Assembly: GCA_018710795.1 (NCBI GenBank)
Contig: DVJH01000063.1
Coordinates: 1 to 18,755, forward strand
Direction of reading: 5' to 3'
From: Candidatus Galligastranaerophilus gallistercoris
GTDB lineage: Bacteria; Cyanobacteriota; Vampirovibrionia; Gastranaerophilales; Gastranaerophilaceae
DNA: 18,755 bases
Shown here: positions 7,724 through 15,548 of the stretch, one piece after another
Numbering within the stretch: the stretch's first letter is position 1
Layout: each line of letters opens with the position of its first letter
Made by a program: the position numbers and the translations under genes
The notes under the pieces: generated by a model
The model's database searches: none
Told to the model about the DNA's origin: nothing
What the model saw: the letters and a program-made list of their open reading frames with translations, nothing else

Positions 7724-8524
7724 ATGGAAAAAATAAAATTTCAAAAATGGCAGGGTTTGGGCAATGATTTTATAATTCTTGAAGAAATGACGGCAACAAA
7801 AGAACTTGCAATAAAAATGTGCGACAGAAAATTCGGCATAGGAGCCGACGGATTGTTCAGCGCCAAAAAAACCGATAAAGCCGACATCGCTTGGGATTTT
7901 TACAACTCTGACGGTACAATGCCCGAAATGTGCGGAAACGGCATAAGATGCTTTGCAAAATACGTTTATGAAAAGGGTTTGGTAAATAAAAAAACTTTTT
8001 CGGTTGAAACTCTGCGCGGGCTTGTTATTCCCGAAATATTAGATGACAAAACGGTCAGAGTCGATATGGGAGAACCCGTCTTTGATTCAAAATTAATCCC
8101 CGTAAACGTTGATAATCCTATGGATTTTGAAGTCGAAGGCTTCAGGGCGTCGGCCGTCAGCATGGGAAACCCGCACTGCATCATATTTACGGATAAAAAC
8201 GGGGCGGAACTTGCAAAATCCGAAGGTTCAAAAATCGAAACTTCAAGTCTTTTTCCCGAAAAAACAAATGTGGAATTTATAAACGTAATAAACAAAAATA
8301 AAATAAAATTAGACGTATGGGAAAGAGGCTGCGGCATAACGCTTGCCTGCGGCACGGGCGCCTGCGCTTCCGTGGTTGCGGGAATTAAAAAAGGGCTTTT
8401 GGATAACAAAGTTGAAGTAATTCTGCCCGGAGGAGTGCTTAAAATTGAATATCAAGGCAAAGGAAGCGTTTATATGACGGGCGGAGCCGAAAAAGTCTTT
8501 GAAGGAGTATATTTTAACGGATAA
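7724..8524 (+). CDS. dapF: DapF, diaminopimelate epimerase
   Basis: DapF converts LL- to meso-diaminopimelate in the cytoplasm, supplying lysine synthesis and the wall precursor used by MurE. Its 266 aa fit the family (about 270). The two-cysteine, cofactor-free active site is intact: Cys70 in EMCGNGIRCFAKY (69-81) and Cys209 in LACGTGACAS (207-216). Also present are GLGNDF (11-16), GIGADGLF (38-45), SDGTMPEM (62-69), SMGNPHC (146-152) and the WERGCG turn (199-204). It follows the DUF4127 gene by 13 bases with a GGA-type ribosome site, so the two are probably cotranscribed. I see no clear terminator after it before the rpsF promoter. Confidence 0.97.
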   Translation: MEKIKFQKWQGLGNDFIILEEMTATKELAIKMCDRKFGIGADGLFSAKKTDKADIAWDFYNSDGTMPEMCGNGIRCFAKYVYEKGLVNKKTFSVETLRGLVIPEILDDKTVRVDMGEPVFDSKLIPVNVDNPMDFEVEGFRASAVSMGNPHCIIFTDKNGAELAKSEGSKIETSSLFPEKTNVEFINVINKNKIKLDVWERGCGITLACGTGACASVVAGIKKGLLDNKVEVILPGGVLKIEYQGKGSVYMTGGAEKVFEGVYFNG

Positions 8525-8555
8525 ATTTGGTTTTTTCCTATACAAAACTTTATTC

Positions 8556-8584
8556 TTGACTTGTATATAAATTTTGTTCATGCT
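8556..8584 (+). promoter_or_regulatory. probable promoter of rpsF-ssb-rpsR
   Basis: TTGACT (8556-8561, 5 of 6) is followed after 17 bases by CATGCT (8579-8584), a weak -10 box. The predicted start is near 8591, leaving a leader of about 38 bases that carries the AGGA ribosome site of rpsF. I saw no hairpin in the leader resembling the S6:S18-binding element known from other bacteria. Confidence 0.4.
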
Positions 8585-8628
8585 AAGTTATCTCATGCAA
8601 AATATTAAAAACAAAAGGATTATAAAAA

Positions 8629-8919
8629 ATGGGAAAATACGAATTATTATCAGCTATAAAACCGAATCTTGATAATGATGAAGCAGATAAAGTCGTTGCT
8701 AAAATTGAAGAAGTTATTCAGGGTTTCGGCGGAAGCGTAATTGACACCGAAAAATTGGGAAGAAAAAAATCCGCATACGACATTCAAGGCTACAGAGACA
8801 GCTATTTTGTCGTTCAAAAAATGAATCTTCCCGAAGATAAAGTTATTGAATTCAAAAGACAATTAAGATTAAACGAAAATATTATAAGAACAATCTTTAC
8901 TAAAGTTAAAAAGGCATAA
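8629..8919 (+). CDS. rpsF: 30S ribosomal protein bS6
   Basis: This small-subunit protein pairs with bS18 on the 16S rRNA platform. Its 96 aa are the standard length. It opens with the S6 pattern YELLSAIKPNL (4-14) and shows GSVIDTEKLGRKKSAYDI (36-52) and YRDSYFVVQKM (55-65), ending with LRLNENIIRTIFTKV, all typical. AAAGGA lies about 9 bases before the ATG. It is the first gene of the conserved rpsF-ssb-rpsR operon, and the ssb start follows its stop by 3 bases. Confidence 0.97.
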   Translation: MGKYELLSAIKPNLDNDEADKVVAKIEEVIQGFGGSVIDTEKLGRKKSAYDIQGYRDSYFVVQKMNLPEDKVIEFKRQLRLNENIIRTIFTKVKKA

Positions 8920-8922
8920 AAT

Positions 8923-9336
8923 ATGACGCTTGCAAAAATTGTCGTTACGGGCAAAGTTGTTAAAAATCCCGAAAAAAGATTCACACAAAACAACCTTGCA
9001 ATAACAAACCTTATTGTTGACATTAACCCTCAGGATGAAACTCTGGTAAGGGTTTCTGCAATCGGGGCGCTTGCGGACAGAGCCGCCGAAACCGTTCAAT
9101 TAAACGACACCGTTATAATCGACGGAAGATTGCAGATGGAAAACGTTAAAACAACAAGCGGTAAAGACAAAAAAGTTGCAACAATTACGGCCTCAAACAT
9201 CGAAAAAATCGGCGCATCGGCAGATGCGGGCAATTTATCCGCAGCCCAGACGCAGGCAAAAAATGAGCCCGTTGTTCAATTCTCAACGGAAGAAATTGCC
9301 GAAGATTTAATCGACCCGGATGAAATTCCGTTTTAA
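8923..9336 (+). CDS. ssb: single-stranded DNA-binding protein, divergent cyanobacterial-like type
   Basis: The position between rpsF and rpsR and the C-terminal acidic tip DPDEIPF (131-137) identify SSB, which coats single-stranded DNA and recruits repair and replication partners through that tip. The OB-fold core (about 1-95) shows VVTGKVVKNPEKRF (7-20), TLVRVSAIG (40-48) and VIIDGRLQ (64-71). The protein has no Trp or Tyr at all, so the DNA-stacking tryptophans of E. coli SSB are absent, and the strand 2-3 connection is short. From memory this resembles cyanobacterial SSBs, which also lack them. It is 137 aa. The start at 8923 has AAGG at the rpsF end about 8 bases upstream. Function in DNA binding is likely but less certain than for classical SSBs. 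Confidence 0.88.
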   Translation: MTLAKIVVTGKVVKNPEKRFTQNNLAITNLIVDINPQDETLVRVSAIGALADRAAETVQLNDTVIIDGRLQMENVKTTSGKDKKVATITASNIEKIGASADAGNLSAAQTQAKNEPVVQFSTEEIAEDLIDPDEIPF

Positions 9337-9368
9337 TAAGTTTAAAACAACAATAGAAGGAAAATAAA

Positions 9369-9602
9369 ATGGCAAAAGATTTAAAAGACAATAAAAAGAA
9401 AAAAACATGCAGTTTTTGTGCGGATAAAGTTGAAGTAATCGATTACAAAGACACTTCAAAATTAAAAAGATTTTTATCCGAAGCAGGTAAAATTCTTCCC
9501 AGAAGAATTACCGGCACCTGCGCACTTCACCAGAGAAAATTATCCTCAGCCGTTAAAAAAGCAAGAGAAGCTTCATTAATGGCATACGTTTTTGAAAATT
9601 AA
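9369..9602 (+). CDS. rpsR: 30S ribosomal protein bS18, zinc-binding (C+) form
   Basis: bS18 binds bS6 in the small-subunit platform. It is 77 aa. Conserved segments are IDYKDTSKLKRFLSEAGKI (24-42), PRRITGTCALHQRKL (44-58) and AVKKAREASLMAY (61-73). It keeps the zinc ligands seen in C+ versions of this protein: Cys14 and Cys17 (CSFC), Cys51 and His54 (CALH). GAAGGA precedes the ATG by about 8 bases. It is the last gene of the operon and is followed at once by an intrinsic terminator. Confidence 0.97.
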   Translation: MAKDLKDNKKKKTCSFCADKVEVIDYKDTSKLKRFLSEAGKILPRRITGTCALHQRKLSSAVKKAREASLMAYVFEN

Positions 9603-9616
9603 TTTTATCTTTTATA

Positions 9617-9652
9617 TAAAACGGACGGAATTTATACGGCCGTCCGTTTTTA
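9617..9652. terminator. intrinsic terminator after rpsR, possibly bidirectional
   Basis: AAAACGGACGG and CCGTCCGTTTT form a perfect stem with an 11-base loop (9629-9639), followed on the plus strand by a run of five T's. On the minus strand the stem is followed by TTTTAT, so it could also end the operon that finishes at 9659 from the other side. It is the strongest hairpin in the window. Confidence 0.9.
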
Positions 9653-9658
9653 GTTGCC

Positions 9659-10393
9659 CTAATAAATATATAAATCGGTCGTAAATTTTAACCTTTTTGA
9701 TTGCACCTGATTATCGTTATTCATAATGGTAGTTGCCTGAACTCCAAACTCCGCCGTATCTTTAAAAATTCTCGGGCGGTATTTGACGCCGACTTCCTGC
9801 TCGATATTCTCCGTTGTCTGATTAAATCTGCCCGTATAATCAAGATAAAATCTTTCGGTTAAATTAATTCTCGGGTTTATATAGAATTTTTTGGAGCCGA
9901 TTGTAGCATCAGGGTTAACATACCATGCCTCATGCCCCGCTTTTAAACTCAAATTGTCGTTAAAATCATACTTTGCATTAAACGTTGATTTCAAATTGTT
10001 TGTCATATAACTGCTTAATTCTTTTGAGCTGTCTGAAAAAATACTGAATTTTTCCGTTTCAAAAAGGCTGTTTTTGGCGTCTTCTTCTTTGTATTCTTCT
10101 TTATACGTATCAAAAAAACCCGTTTTTTCGATGTTAATCTTTAAAGGTTCTCCGAGCTCAATCCCGATAACATCATCGCCGTCAAGATCTATTTTTTCTT
10201 TTAATTGAGGTTTAAATGTTTCTTCAGCATCCTGCGTATTTTCTTCTTCCTTATTTTCTTCATCAAGAAGCCCCAGCTCAAAAAATCTGCTGTATTCGTC
10301 TATAGACATATAACTTGAATCATCTATCGCAAAAGAAGGGGTATAGCCCCATAATAAACAAGCTGTTAAAATTAAAGATAAACTCTTTTTCAT
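9659..10393 (-). CDS. secreted protein with barrel-like C-terminus, function unknown
   Basis: I do not recognise this 244-aa protein. It has a clear signal peptide (MKKSLSLIL, a hydrophobic core, and an Ala-X-Ala-like SFA cleavage site near residue 22). An acidic, low-complexity linker follows (about 43-63, rich in Glu and Asp). The last 95 residues alternate polar and hydrophobic/aromatic residues in strand-like blocks (SLKAGHEAWYVN, FYLDYTGRFNQ, EFGVQATTIMN, LKFTTDLYIY) and end in Tyr, as outer-membrane beta-barrel proteins do. That region is short for a complete barrel, so it may form a small barrel or oligomerise. It follows aroE by 23 bases in the same operon and lies next to the shared terminator. 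The ATG at 10393 has no good ribosome site. Confidence 0.75.
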   Translation of the reverse strand: MKKSLSLILTACLLWGYTPSFAIDDSSYMSIDEYSRFFELGLLDEENKEEENTQDAEETFKPQLKEKIDLDGDDVIGIELGEPLKINIEKTGFFDTYKEEYKEEDAKNSLFETEKFSIFSDSSKELSSYMTNNLKSTFNAKYDFNDNLSLKAGHEAWYVNPDATIGSKKFYINPRINLTERFYLDYTGRFNQTTENIEQEVGVKYRPRIFKDTAEFGVQATTIMNNDNQVQSKRLKFTTDLYIY

Positions 10394-10416
10394 CTTGGCA
10401 TTTTATAAATATTTTT

Positions 10417-11259
10417 CTATAGCAGCCCTTCAAGTGCCGCGATTTTCATTTTATCAACGTTCGGTTTTTGCCCTGTCCAAATCTCAAACGCTTTTGCTCC
10501 TTGGTATACAAGCATATCGATGCCTGTTCTGTATTGTTTTTTATATTTTATTGCTTTATTTATTAATTCCGTTCTTATAGGATTATACACTATATCATAA
10601 ATTATGGCATTATCCCCCATGGTCTGAATAATGCCGTCATCCAAAGGGGAAACCCCCTGTCTGAAATTTTTCATTCCTAAAGGCGTTGTATTAACTATAA
10701 TATCCGCATCCTTCAGACTTGATAAAAGTTCGTATTGCAAAAGTTTTATTTCAATATCTTTAAATCTTTCTTTTAAGGTATTAACTGATTCGGAAGAATT
10801 AATCACGTTTCTTGAAAAAATATCGATTTTTTTAATTCCTTTTAGAGAAAGTCCGCAAATAACCGCTCTTGCGGCGCCGCCCGTACCGAGCACCACGGCT
10901 TTTTTCCCGTTTAAATCAACGTCTTCAATCGGTTTCATAAATCCGTATACATCGGTATTAAAACCCTTCAAAGTTTTATCTTCATTTATTAAAACCGTAT
11001 TCACGGACCCTGCCATATTGGCAACATCGTCCACTTCGGATAAAAAAACGGTAATCGGCACTTTATGAGGTATCGTAACGTTAAAGCCGTCATAGCCGTT
11101 TGTTTTTAAAAATTTAATTCTCTGAATTAAATCTTCGCTTTTTGTTTCAAGAATATCGTAGCTCCCCGATAAATCAAGGGATTTAAACGCCGCTTCATGC
11201 ATTACCTTGCTCAAAGAATGCGATAAAGGGTTTCCTATAATTCCAAACTTATACGGCAT
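10417..11259 (-). CDS. aroE: AroE, shikimate dehydrogenase (NADP+)
   Basis: AroE reduces 3-dehydroshikimate to shikimate in aromatic amino acid synthesis, in the cytoplasm. Its 280 aa fit the family. Substrate-site residues are SHSLS (13-17), FNVTIPHK with catalytic Lys66, SVNTV (85-89) and NTDVYGF with Asp103. The NADP-binding Rossmann loop is GTGGAARAV (125-133), and NTTPLGM comes later. The ATG follows the topA stop directly (TAAATG), and GGAGG in the end of topA lies about 13 bases upstream, so it is coupled to topA. It ends in TAG. Confidence 0.97.
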   Translation of the reverse strand: MPYKFGIIGNPLSHSLSKVMHEAAFKSLDLSGSYDILETKSEDLIQRIKFLKTNGYDGFNVTIPHKVPITVFLSEVDDVANMAGSVNTVLINEDKTLKGFNTDVYGFMKPIEDVDLNGKKAVVLGTGGAARAVICGLSLKGIKKIDIFSRNVINSSESVNTLKERFKDIEIKLLQYELLSSLKDADIIVNTTPLGMKNFRQGVSPLDDGIIQTMGDNAIIYDIVYNPIRTELINKAIKYKKQYRTGIDMLVYQGAKAFEIWTGQKPNVDKMKIAALEGLL

Positions 11260-13518
11260 TTATTCTTCTTCCTCCAAAGGTTTTGAATATTTGCAGGTTT
11301 TAGATGAACATGCAATTTTATTTCCTGATTTTAAGAATTTTTTAACGAGCAATTCTCCGCAAACGGGACATTTCTCGCCCGTCGGCTCATTCCAAACCGC
11401 ATAATCACAATCGGGGTATTTTGAACACCCGAAAAATGTTTTTCCGTATCTTGAGCGTCTTTGAATAAGTTCTCCGTCTCTGCCTTCTTTTTCGCATTTG
11501 GGACATTTAACGCCAGAAGATATGACAATTGCCTTTCTTGCCTTGCATTTATCATTCAAACACTGGTAATATTTACCGTAAGGCCCCGTTTTAATAACGG
11601 TTTCAGAACCGCATTTTTCGCATTTATAATCGGTTTTTTCTTCTTCGCTGTTTGTTTTGGGAAGCTCCCCTTCAAGGCTCATCATTGTTTTACATTCGGG
11701 ATACCCCGAGCACCCCAAAAACTGCTTTCCGAATCTTGAAGTTTTAACAACCATTTTCCTGCCGCAATTGGGGCAGATTTTATCCGACTCGATTACAACC
11801 CGTCCCATATTATTTTTGGCGTCTTCAACCGTTTTTTCAAAAGGCGAATAAAAATCTTTTAAAACTTTAATCGGATTTGCTTTATCTTCCGCAATTTCAT
11901 CAAGTTTTAATTCCATGCCCGCCGTAAATTCGTAGTTCATTATATCTTTAAAATATTCGCAAAGCTGCTTTGAAACCGTTCTGCCCAACAATGTCGGCTT
12001 CAGCGCTTTATCGAGTTTTTCAACATATCCTCTCTGCTGAATTTTTGTAATAATCGGAGCATAAGTTGAAGGGCGCCCTATACCGTATTCTTCAAGCTGC
12101 TTTACGAGGCTCGCCTCGGAAAACCTTGCGGGGGGCTGCGTAAAATGCTGTTCGGATAAAAGTTTTTTAAATTCAAGAATTTCACCCTCTTTTAATTCCG
12201 GAATTTTTAGAGGATTTTCTTCCCTGTCATCTTCATAAACTTTTAAAAAGCCGTCAAATTCAACTTTTGAAGACCCGATTTTAAAATTGTATCCGTTAGC
12301 ATCAATATCAACGGTTAAGTTTTTAATTCTGGCAGCTTCCATTTGAGATGCCATAAATCTTGTCCAGATTAATTTATACAACTTATACTGTTCCGATGTT
12401 AAATATTTTTTAATGCTCTCGGGTGTTCTTTCAATATATGAAGGTCTTATTGCTTCATGCGCGTCCTGAACGTTTTTCTTTTTTCCTTTATTGTAATCAT
12501 TCGGGGTTTTCGGATAATATTTTTCCCCGAAATTATACAAAATAAAATCTTTTGCGCTGTTTACCGCATCATCGGACACTCTCACCGAATCGGTTCTCAT
12601 ATACGTAATAAGCCCGACAGCTCCGTCTTCTCCGAGTTCTATTCCTTCATAAAGTTTTTGCGCTATCTGCATTGTTTTTGAAACGCCGTAGCCGAGTTTT
12701 GAGCTTGCTTCTCTTTGAAGTGTAGATGTTATAAAAGGCGCCTGCGGGTTTCTTTTAGTATCTCTGGGTGTAATTTTTGAAACCTTATATTGCGCATTTT
12801 CCAAATCTTTTAAGATTTTATCCGCTTCTTCTTTATTTTTAATTTCGATTTTTTTATCTTTATATTTTGTAAGTTCCGCTTCAAATTCATAATTATTTTT
12901 GGATAAAACGGCGCCTATCGTCCAATATTCAACGGGGACAAACGCTTCAATTTCTTCTTCTCTTTCGACTATCATCCTTAAGGCAACCGATTGAACCCTG
13001 CCTGCCGATAATCTGTAATTTCTCAGTTTTTCCCATAATATGGGACTTATTTTAAAGCCGACCAGTCTGTCTAAAATTTGCCTTGTCTGCTGTGCTTTAA
13101 CTTTCAGCATATCAATCTGGCGGAAATTTTGAACCGCATCTTTAATTGCTTTCGGCGTAATTTCGTTAAATTCAATTCTGAATATTTTATCCTCGGGAAC
13201 CTTTAAAACCTCTTTAACATGCCATGCAATGGCCTCACCTTCACGGTCAGGGTCGGATGCCAGATAAATTTTGTCTGCCGTTTTTGCAATTTTGTTTAAA
13301 TTATCAACCACTTTTTGTTTTTCGGGGATTATGGCAAATGTGGGTTTAAAATCATTATCAACGTCAAACCCTAAACCCTTCGGGGGCAAATCTCTTATGT
13401 GCCCGTAGCTTGCTTCGATTAAATAATCATTCCCAAGAATTTTTTTAATCGTTTTTGATTTTGCCGGAGATTCAACTATTACTAACGTTTTTCCTTTATT
13501 TGCACTGCTTTTTGCCAT
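11260..13518 (-). CDS. topA: TopA, DNA topoisomerase I (type IA)
   Basis: TopA relaxes negative supercoils by passing one strand through a transient break. I start it at the ATG at 13518 (752 aa, MAKSSANKGK), with GGGA about 8 bases upstream and 1 base after the dprA stop; an upstream frame to 13560 lacks support. The Toprim domain is at the N-terminus (LVIVESPAKSKTIKKIL, 12-28; SDPDREGEAIAWH, 88-100). The catalytic Tyr306 is in GLITYMRTDS, and GIGRPSTYAPII comes later. The C-terminus (about 585-750) carries four CxxC zinc ribbons, each with a paired distal CxxxxC or similar motif. The protein ends in an acidic EEEE tail whose codons supply the aroE ribosome site. Reverse gyrase and TopB are excluded by layout. 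Confidence 0.96.
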   Translation of the reverse strand: MAKSSANKGKTLVIVESPAKSKTIKKILGNDYLIEASYGHIRDLPPKGLGFDVDNDFKPTFAIIPEKQKVVDNLNKIAKTADKIYLASDPDREGEAIAWHVKEVLKVPEDKIFRIEFNEITPKAIKDAVQNFRQIDMLKVKAQQTRQILDRLVGFKISPILWEKLRNYRLSAGRVQSVALRMIVEREEEIEAFVPVEYWTIGAVLSKNNYEFEAELTKYKDKKIEIKNKEEADKILKDLENAQYKVSKITPRDTKRNPQAPFITSTLQREASSKLGYGVSKTMQIAQKLYEGIELGEDGAVGLITYMRTDSVRVSDDAVNSAKDFILYNFGEKYYPKTPNDYNKGKKKNVQDAHEAIRPSYIERTPESIKKYLTSEQYKLYKLIWTRFMASQMEAARIKNLTVDIDANGYNFKIGSSKVEFDGFLKVYEDDREENPLKIPELKEGEILEFKKLLSEQHFTQPPARFSEASLVKQLEEYGIGRPSTYAPIITKIQQRGYVEKLDKALKPTLLGRTVSKQLCEYFKDIMNYEFTAGMELKLDEIAEDKANPIKVLKDFYSPFEKTVEDAKNNMGRVVIESDKICPNCGRKMVVKTSRFGKQFLGCSGYPECKTMMSLEGELPKTNSEEEKTDYKCEKCGSETVIKTGPYGKYYQCLNDKCKARKAIVISSGVKCPKCEKEGRDGELIQRRSRYGKTFFGCSKYPDCDYAVWNEPTGEKCPVCGELLVKKFLKSGNKIACSSKTCKYSKPLEEEE

Positions 13519-13519
13519 T

Positions 13520-14635
13520 TTAAATTCCCGTGATATAATAAAGTCCGTTTTTTTGAACAATTAACCCGTTTAATTCCATCTGAGTTAATTTTACCATAAG
13601 CTCATTTATACCAACATCAAACTTTTGTTGCAACCCCTCAATTGAAATTTCCCCGTATGATATTACTTCAAATATATCTTTTTCAATGCCGTTTAATACC
13701 GTATTGTTTTCCGCCGTACAATTAATATCCCAGTTCATTATATTTAAAATATCATCCGTACCGGTTACTATACCCGCACCGTTTTTAATCAAATGATAAA
13801 TTCCTTCACAGTTCGGGTTTGTAATTAACCCCGGGATACACATCAATTCTCTTCCCTGTTCCAGCGCTGCCTTAGCGCTTATCATGGCGCCCGATTTCAT
13901 TTTTGCTTCCGCTATCAAAACGCCTTTTGACAGCCCCGTTACAATTCTGTTTCTCTGGGGAAAATTAACGGGCATGGGAGATAAATTATAAGGATATTCG
14001 CTTAATATTAAACCTTTTTCTTCAATTTCTTCGTAAAGTTTTTTATTCTGGGAAGGATAAACGTATTTAAACCCCGAGCCTATAACCGCAACGGTTTTAA
14101 TATTATTTTCAATTGCACTGATATGGCTTACCGTGTCAATCCCCGAAGCAAGTCCCGATACAATCACAACATCGGTATCTTTAAACCCTGAAATTATATT
14201 GCTTGTGTTTTGCCTTGCGCTTGATGTTGCATTTCTTGAACCGACAACGGCAAGAGTTCTGTCAAAATTAATGCCGCTGAAATTGCCCTTATAATATAAA
14301 AGCAAAGGGTAATCTTCAATCGTTTTTAAAATTTCGGGGTATAATTCATTTTCGACCGTTATAAATTTTGAATTTTTAATTGTATCATCATAAACTTTAT
14401 CAATATCAATTTTTTTAATTTCATTTAAAAAATTTCTCGGCGTACCCGCATTTTTATATTTGCCGCAAAATTCCGCCAAATCGCTTTTGTCTGCGGCAAA
14501 AACTCTTTTTATATCGCAATCAAAAAATTCAAAAATCTTTGTCTTAAAATAAGGCGAATTAATAAATAAATTACTGAATGCAACAAAATATTTATCGTTC
14601 GGTTTTGTATCGTCTAAATTTAATTTACCTTGCAT
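13520..14635 (-). CDS. dprA: DprA, DNA-processing protein A (competence, RecA loader)
   Basis: DprA protects incoming single-stranded DNA and loads RecA during natural transformation. It is 371 aa, with an N-terminal helical region (1-90) followed by the Rossmann-like DprA core: VGSRNAT (131-137), VSGLASGID (159-167), GSGFKYVYPSQN (186-197), FPQRNRIVTGLS (225-236) and SGAMISAKAALEQGRE (248-263). A C-terminal winged-helix-like part (about 305-371) matches the DML1-like domain of longer DprA proteins. The ATG overlaps the end of the TPR gene by 11 bases, with GGTGA about 9 bases upstream. With pilC-like and secretion genes nearby, a transformable lifestyle is plausible. topA downstream is a common partner of dprA in other bacteria. 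Confidence 0.95.
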   Translation of the reverse strand: MQGKLNLDDTKPNDKYFVAFSNLFINSPYFKTKIFEFFDCDIKRVFAADKSDLAEFCGKYKNAGTPRNFLNEIKKIDIDKVYDDTIKNSKFITVENELYPEILKTIEDYPLLLYYKGNFSGINFDRTLAVVGSRNATSSARQNTSNIISGFKDTDVVIVSGLASGIDTVSHISAIENNIKTVAVIGSGFKYVYPSQNKKLYEEIEEKGLILSEYPYNLSPMPVNFPQRNRIVTGLSKGVLIAEAKMKSGAMISAKAALEQGRELMCIPGLITNPNCEGIYHLIKNGAGIVTGTDDILNIMNWDINCTAENNTVLNGIEKDIFEVISYGEISIEGLQQKFDVGINELMVKLTQMELNGLIVQKNGLYYITGI

Positions 14636-15548
14636 GTTTTAATTCACCCGATACCGCTTTTTTATCAAAAGTCAAACTGTCCTCATTTGCAACGGCGTTT
14701 TCCAAATTATCAATATATCCAAAATTATCATTTTTATGTTTTTGTATAACTGCCATAAGATAATACCAGTCGCCGTTTTGTGTCGATTCTTCTTTCATTT
14801 CTTCAAGAACTTCTTCTGCCATATCGTAATCACCGGTTTTTATATACAACTGGCATAAAAGCTTGTATGCTTCATTATCCTTTTTATTTTTGCTTATGGT
14901 CATATTAAGCATTATTATTGCGTTTTCATAATCTCCTTTTTCATAGAATATCTGCGCAAGATTAAAATATGCCCAGGAATAATCGGGTGAGAGCTCGATA
15001 ACTTTTCTGTATTCTTTTATTGCATCATCAATTTTATTTTCTTTATGATACATATTTGCAAGGTGAAAATGGGCAAAATAATCACTGTAATTTAATGAAA
15101 TTGCTTTTTTAAAACATTTAACCGCATTTTCCGTTTCGCCTTTTTTGACATAAATGCACCCGAGGCAAAAAAACGAGTTTGAATCACTGTTTTCAAGGCA
15201 AATTACGGTCTTAAACGCTCTGATTGCTTCATTGTTTCTGTTTAAGGCTTCATAACACAAAGCAAGATTATATATAAAATCTCCTTCATCGGGCTTTAAT
15301 TCGGCCGCTTTTTTATACGCTTCAAGCGCAAATTCAAATTCTTTAAGCTTTTCCCAGCATATGCCGATATTAAAATATAAATTTGCGTCTTCGGGAAAAA
15401 TTTTTGAAAGATAATTCAAATGCTTAATTGCAGCTTCATTAAAACCCATATCCGAACAAAGCATTGCGTATTCACGCCTTGCCTGAAAATTGGTCGGGTC
15501 GTTTTCAATATTTTTTTTCAGCTGCTCAAATCTGGTTAAATCACTCAT
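14625..15548 (-). CDS. TPR-repeat protein, function unknown
   Basis: This 307-aa protein is made almost entirely of tetratricopeptide repeats and has no signal peptide or membrane segment, so it is probably a cytoplasmic scaffold. I count about six to seven 34-residue units between residues 20 and 260. Clear ones start near 56 (LYFNIGICWEKLKEFEFAL), 90 (IYNLALCYEALNRNNEAI), 124, 158 (HFHLANMYHKENKIDDAI) and 192 (AYFNLAQIFYEKGDYENAI). Its start overlaps the end of the upstream 147-aa gene (ATGAGTGA), and its end overlaps dprA, so all three are probably translated together. It could assist DprA or the pilus/competence machinery, but nothing in the sequence shows the partner. Confidence 0.85.
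   Translation of the reverse strand: MSDLTRFEQLKKNIENDPTNFQARREYAMLCSDMGFNEAAIKHLNYLSKIFPEDANLYFNIGICWEKLKEFEFALEAYKKAAELKPDEGDFIYNLALCYEALNRNNEAIRAFKTVICLENSDSNSFFCLGCIYVKKGETENAVKCFKKAISLNYSDYFAHFHLANMYHKENKIDDAIKEYRKVIELSPDYSWAYFNLAQIFYEKGDYENAIIMLNMTISKNKKDNEAYKLLCQLYIKTGDYDMAEEVLEEMKEESTQNGDWYYLMAVIQKHKNDNFGYIDNLENAVANEDSLTFDKKAVSGELKHAR

Noticed and set aside
8525..8555. Terminator after dapF
   Set aside because: A T-run is present but the flanking GG/CC gives only a two-base stem.
8591..8628. S6:S18 autoregulatory RNA element in the rpsF leader
   Set aside because: The leader is short and AT-rich, with no stem or CCG-containing bulge that I can see.
10631..11068. Open frame of 145 codons on the plus strand opposite aroE
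   Set aside because: It is the mirror of a conserved gene and has no ribosome site or recognisable domain.
13519..13560. Longer topA starting at 13560
   Set aside because: The ATG at 13518 has a good ribosome site and begins the usual TopA N-terminus; the extension only overlaps dprA.
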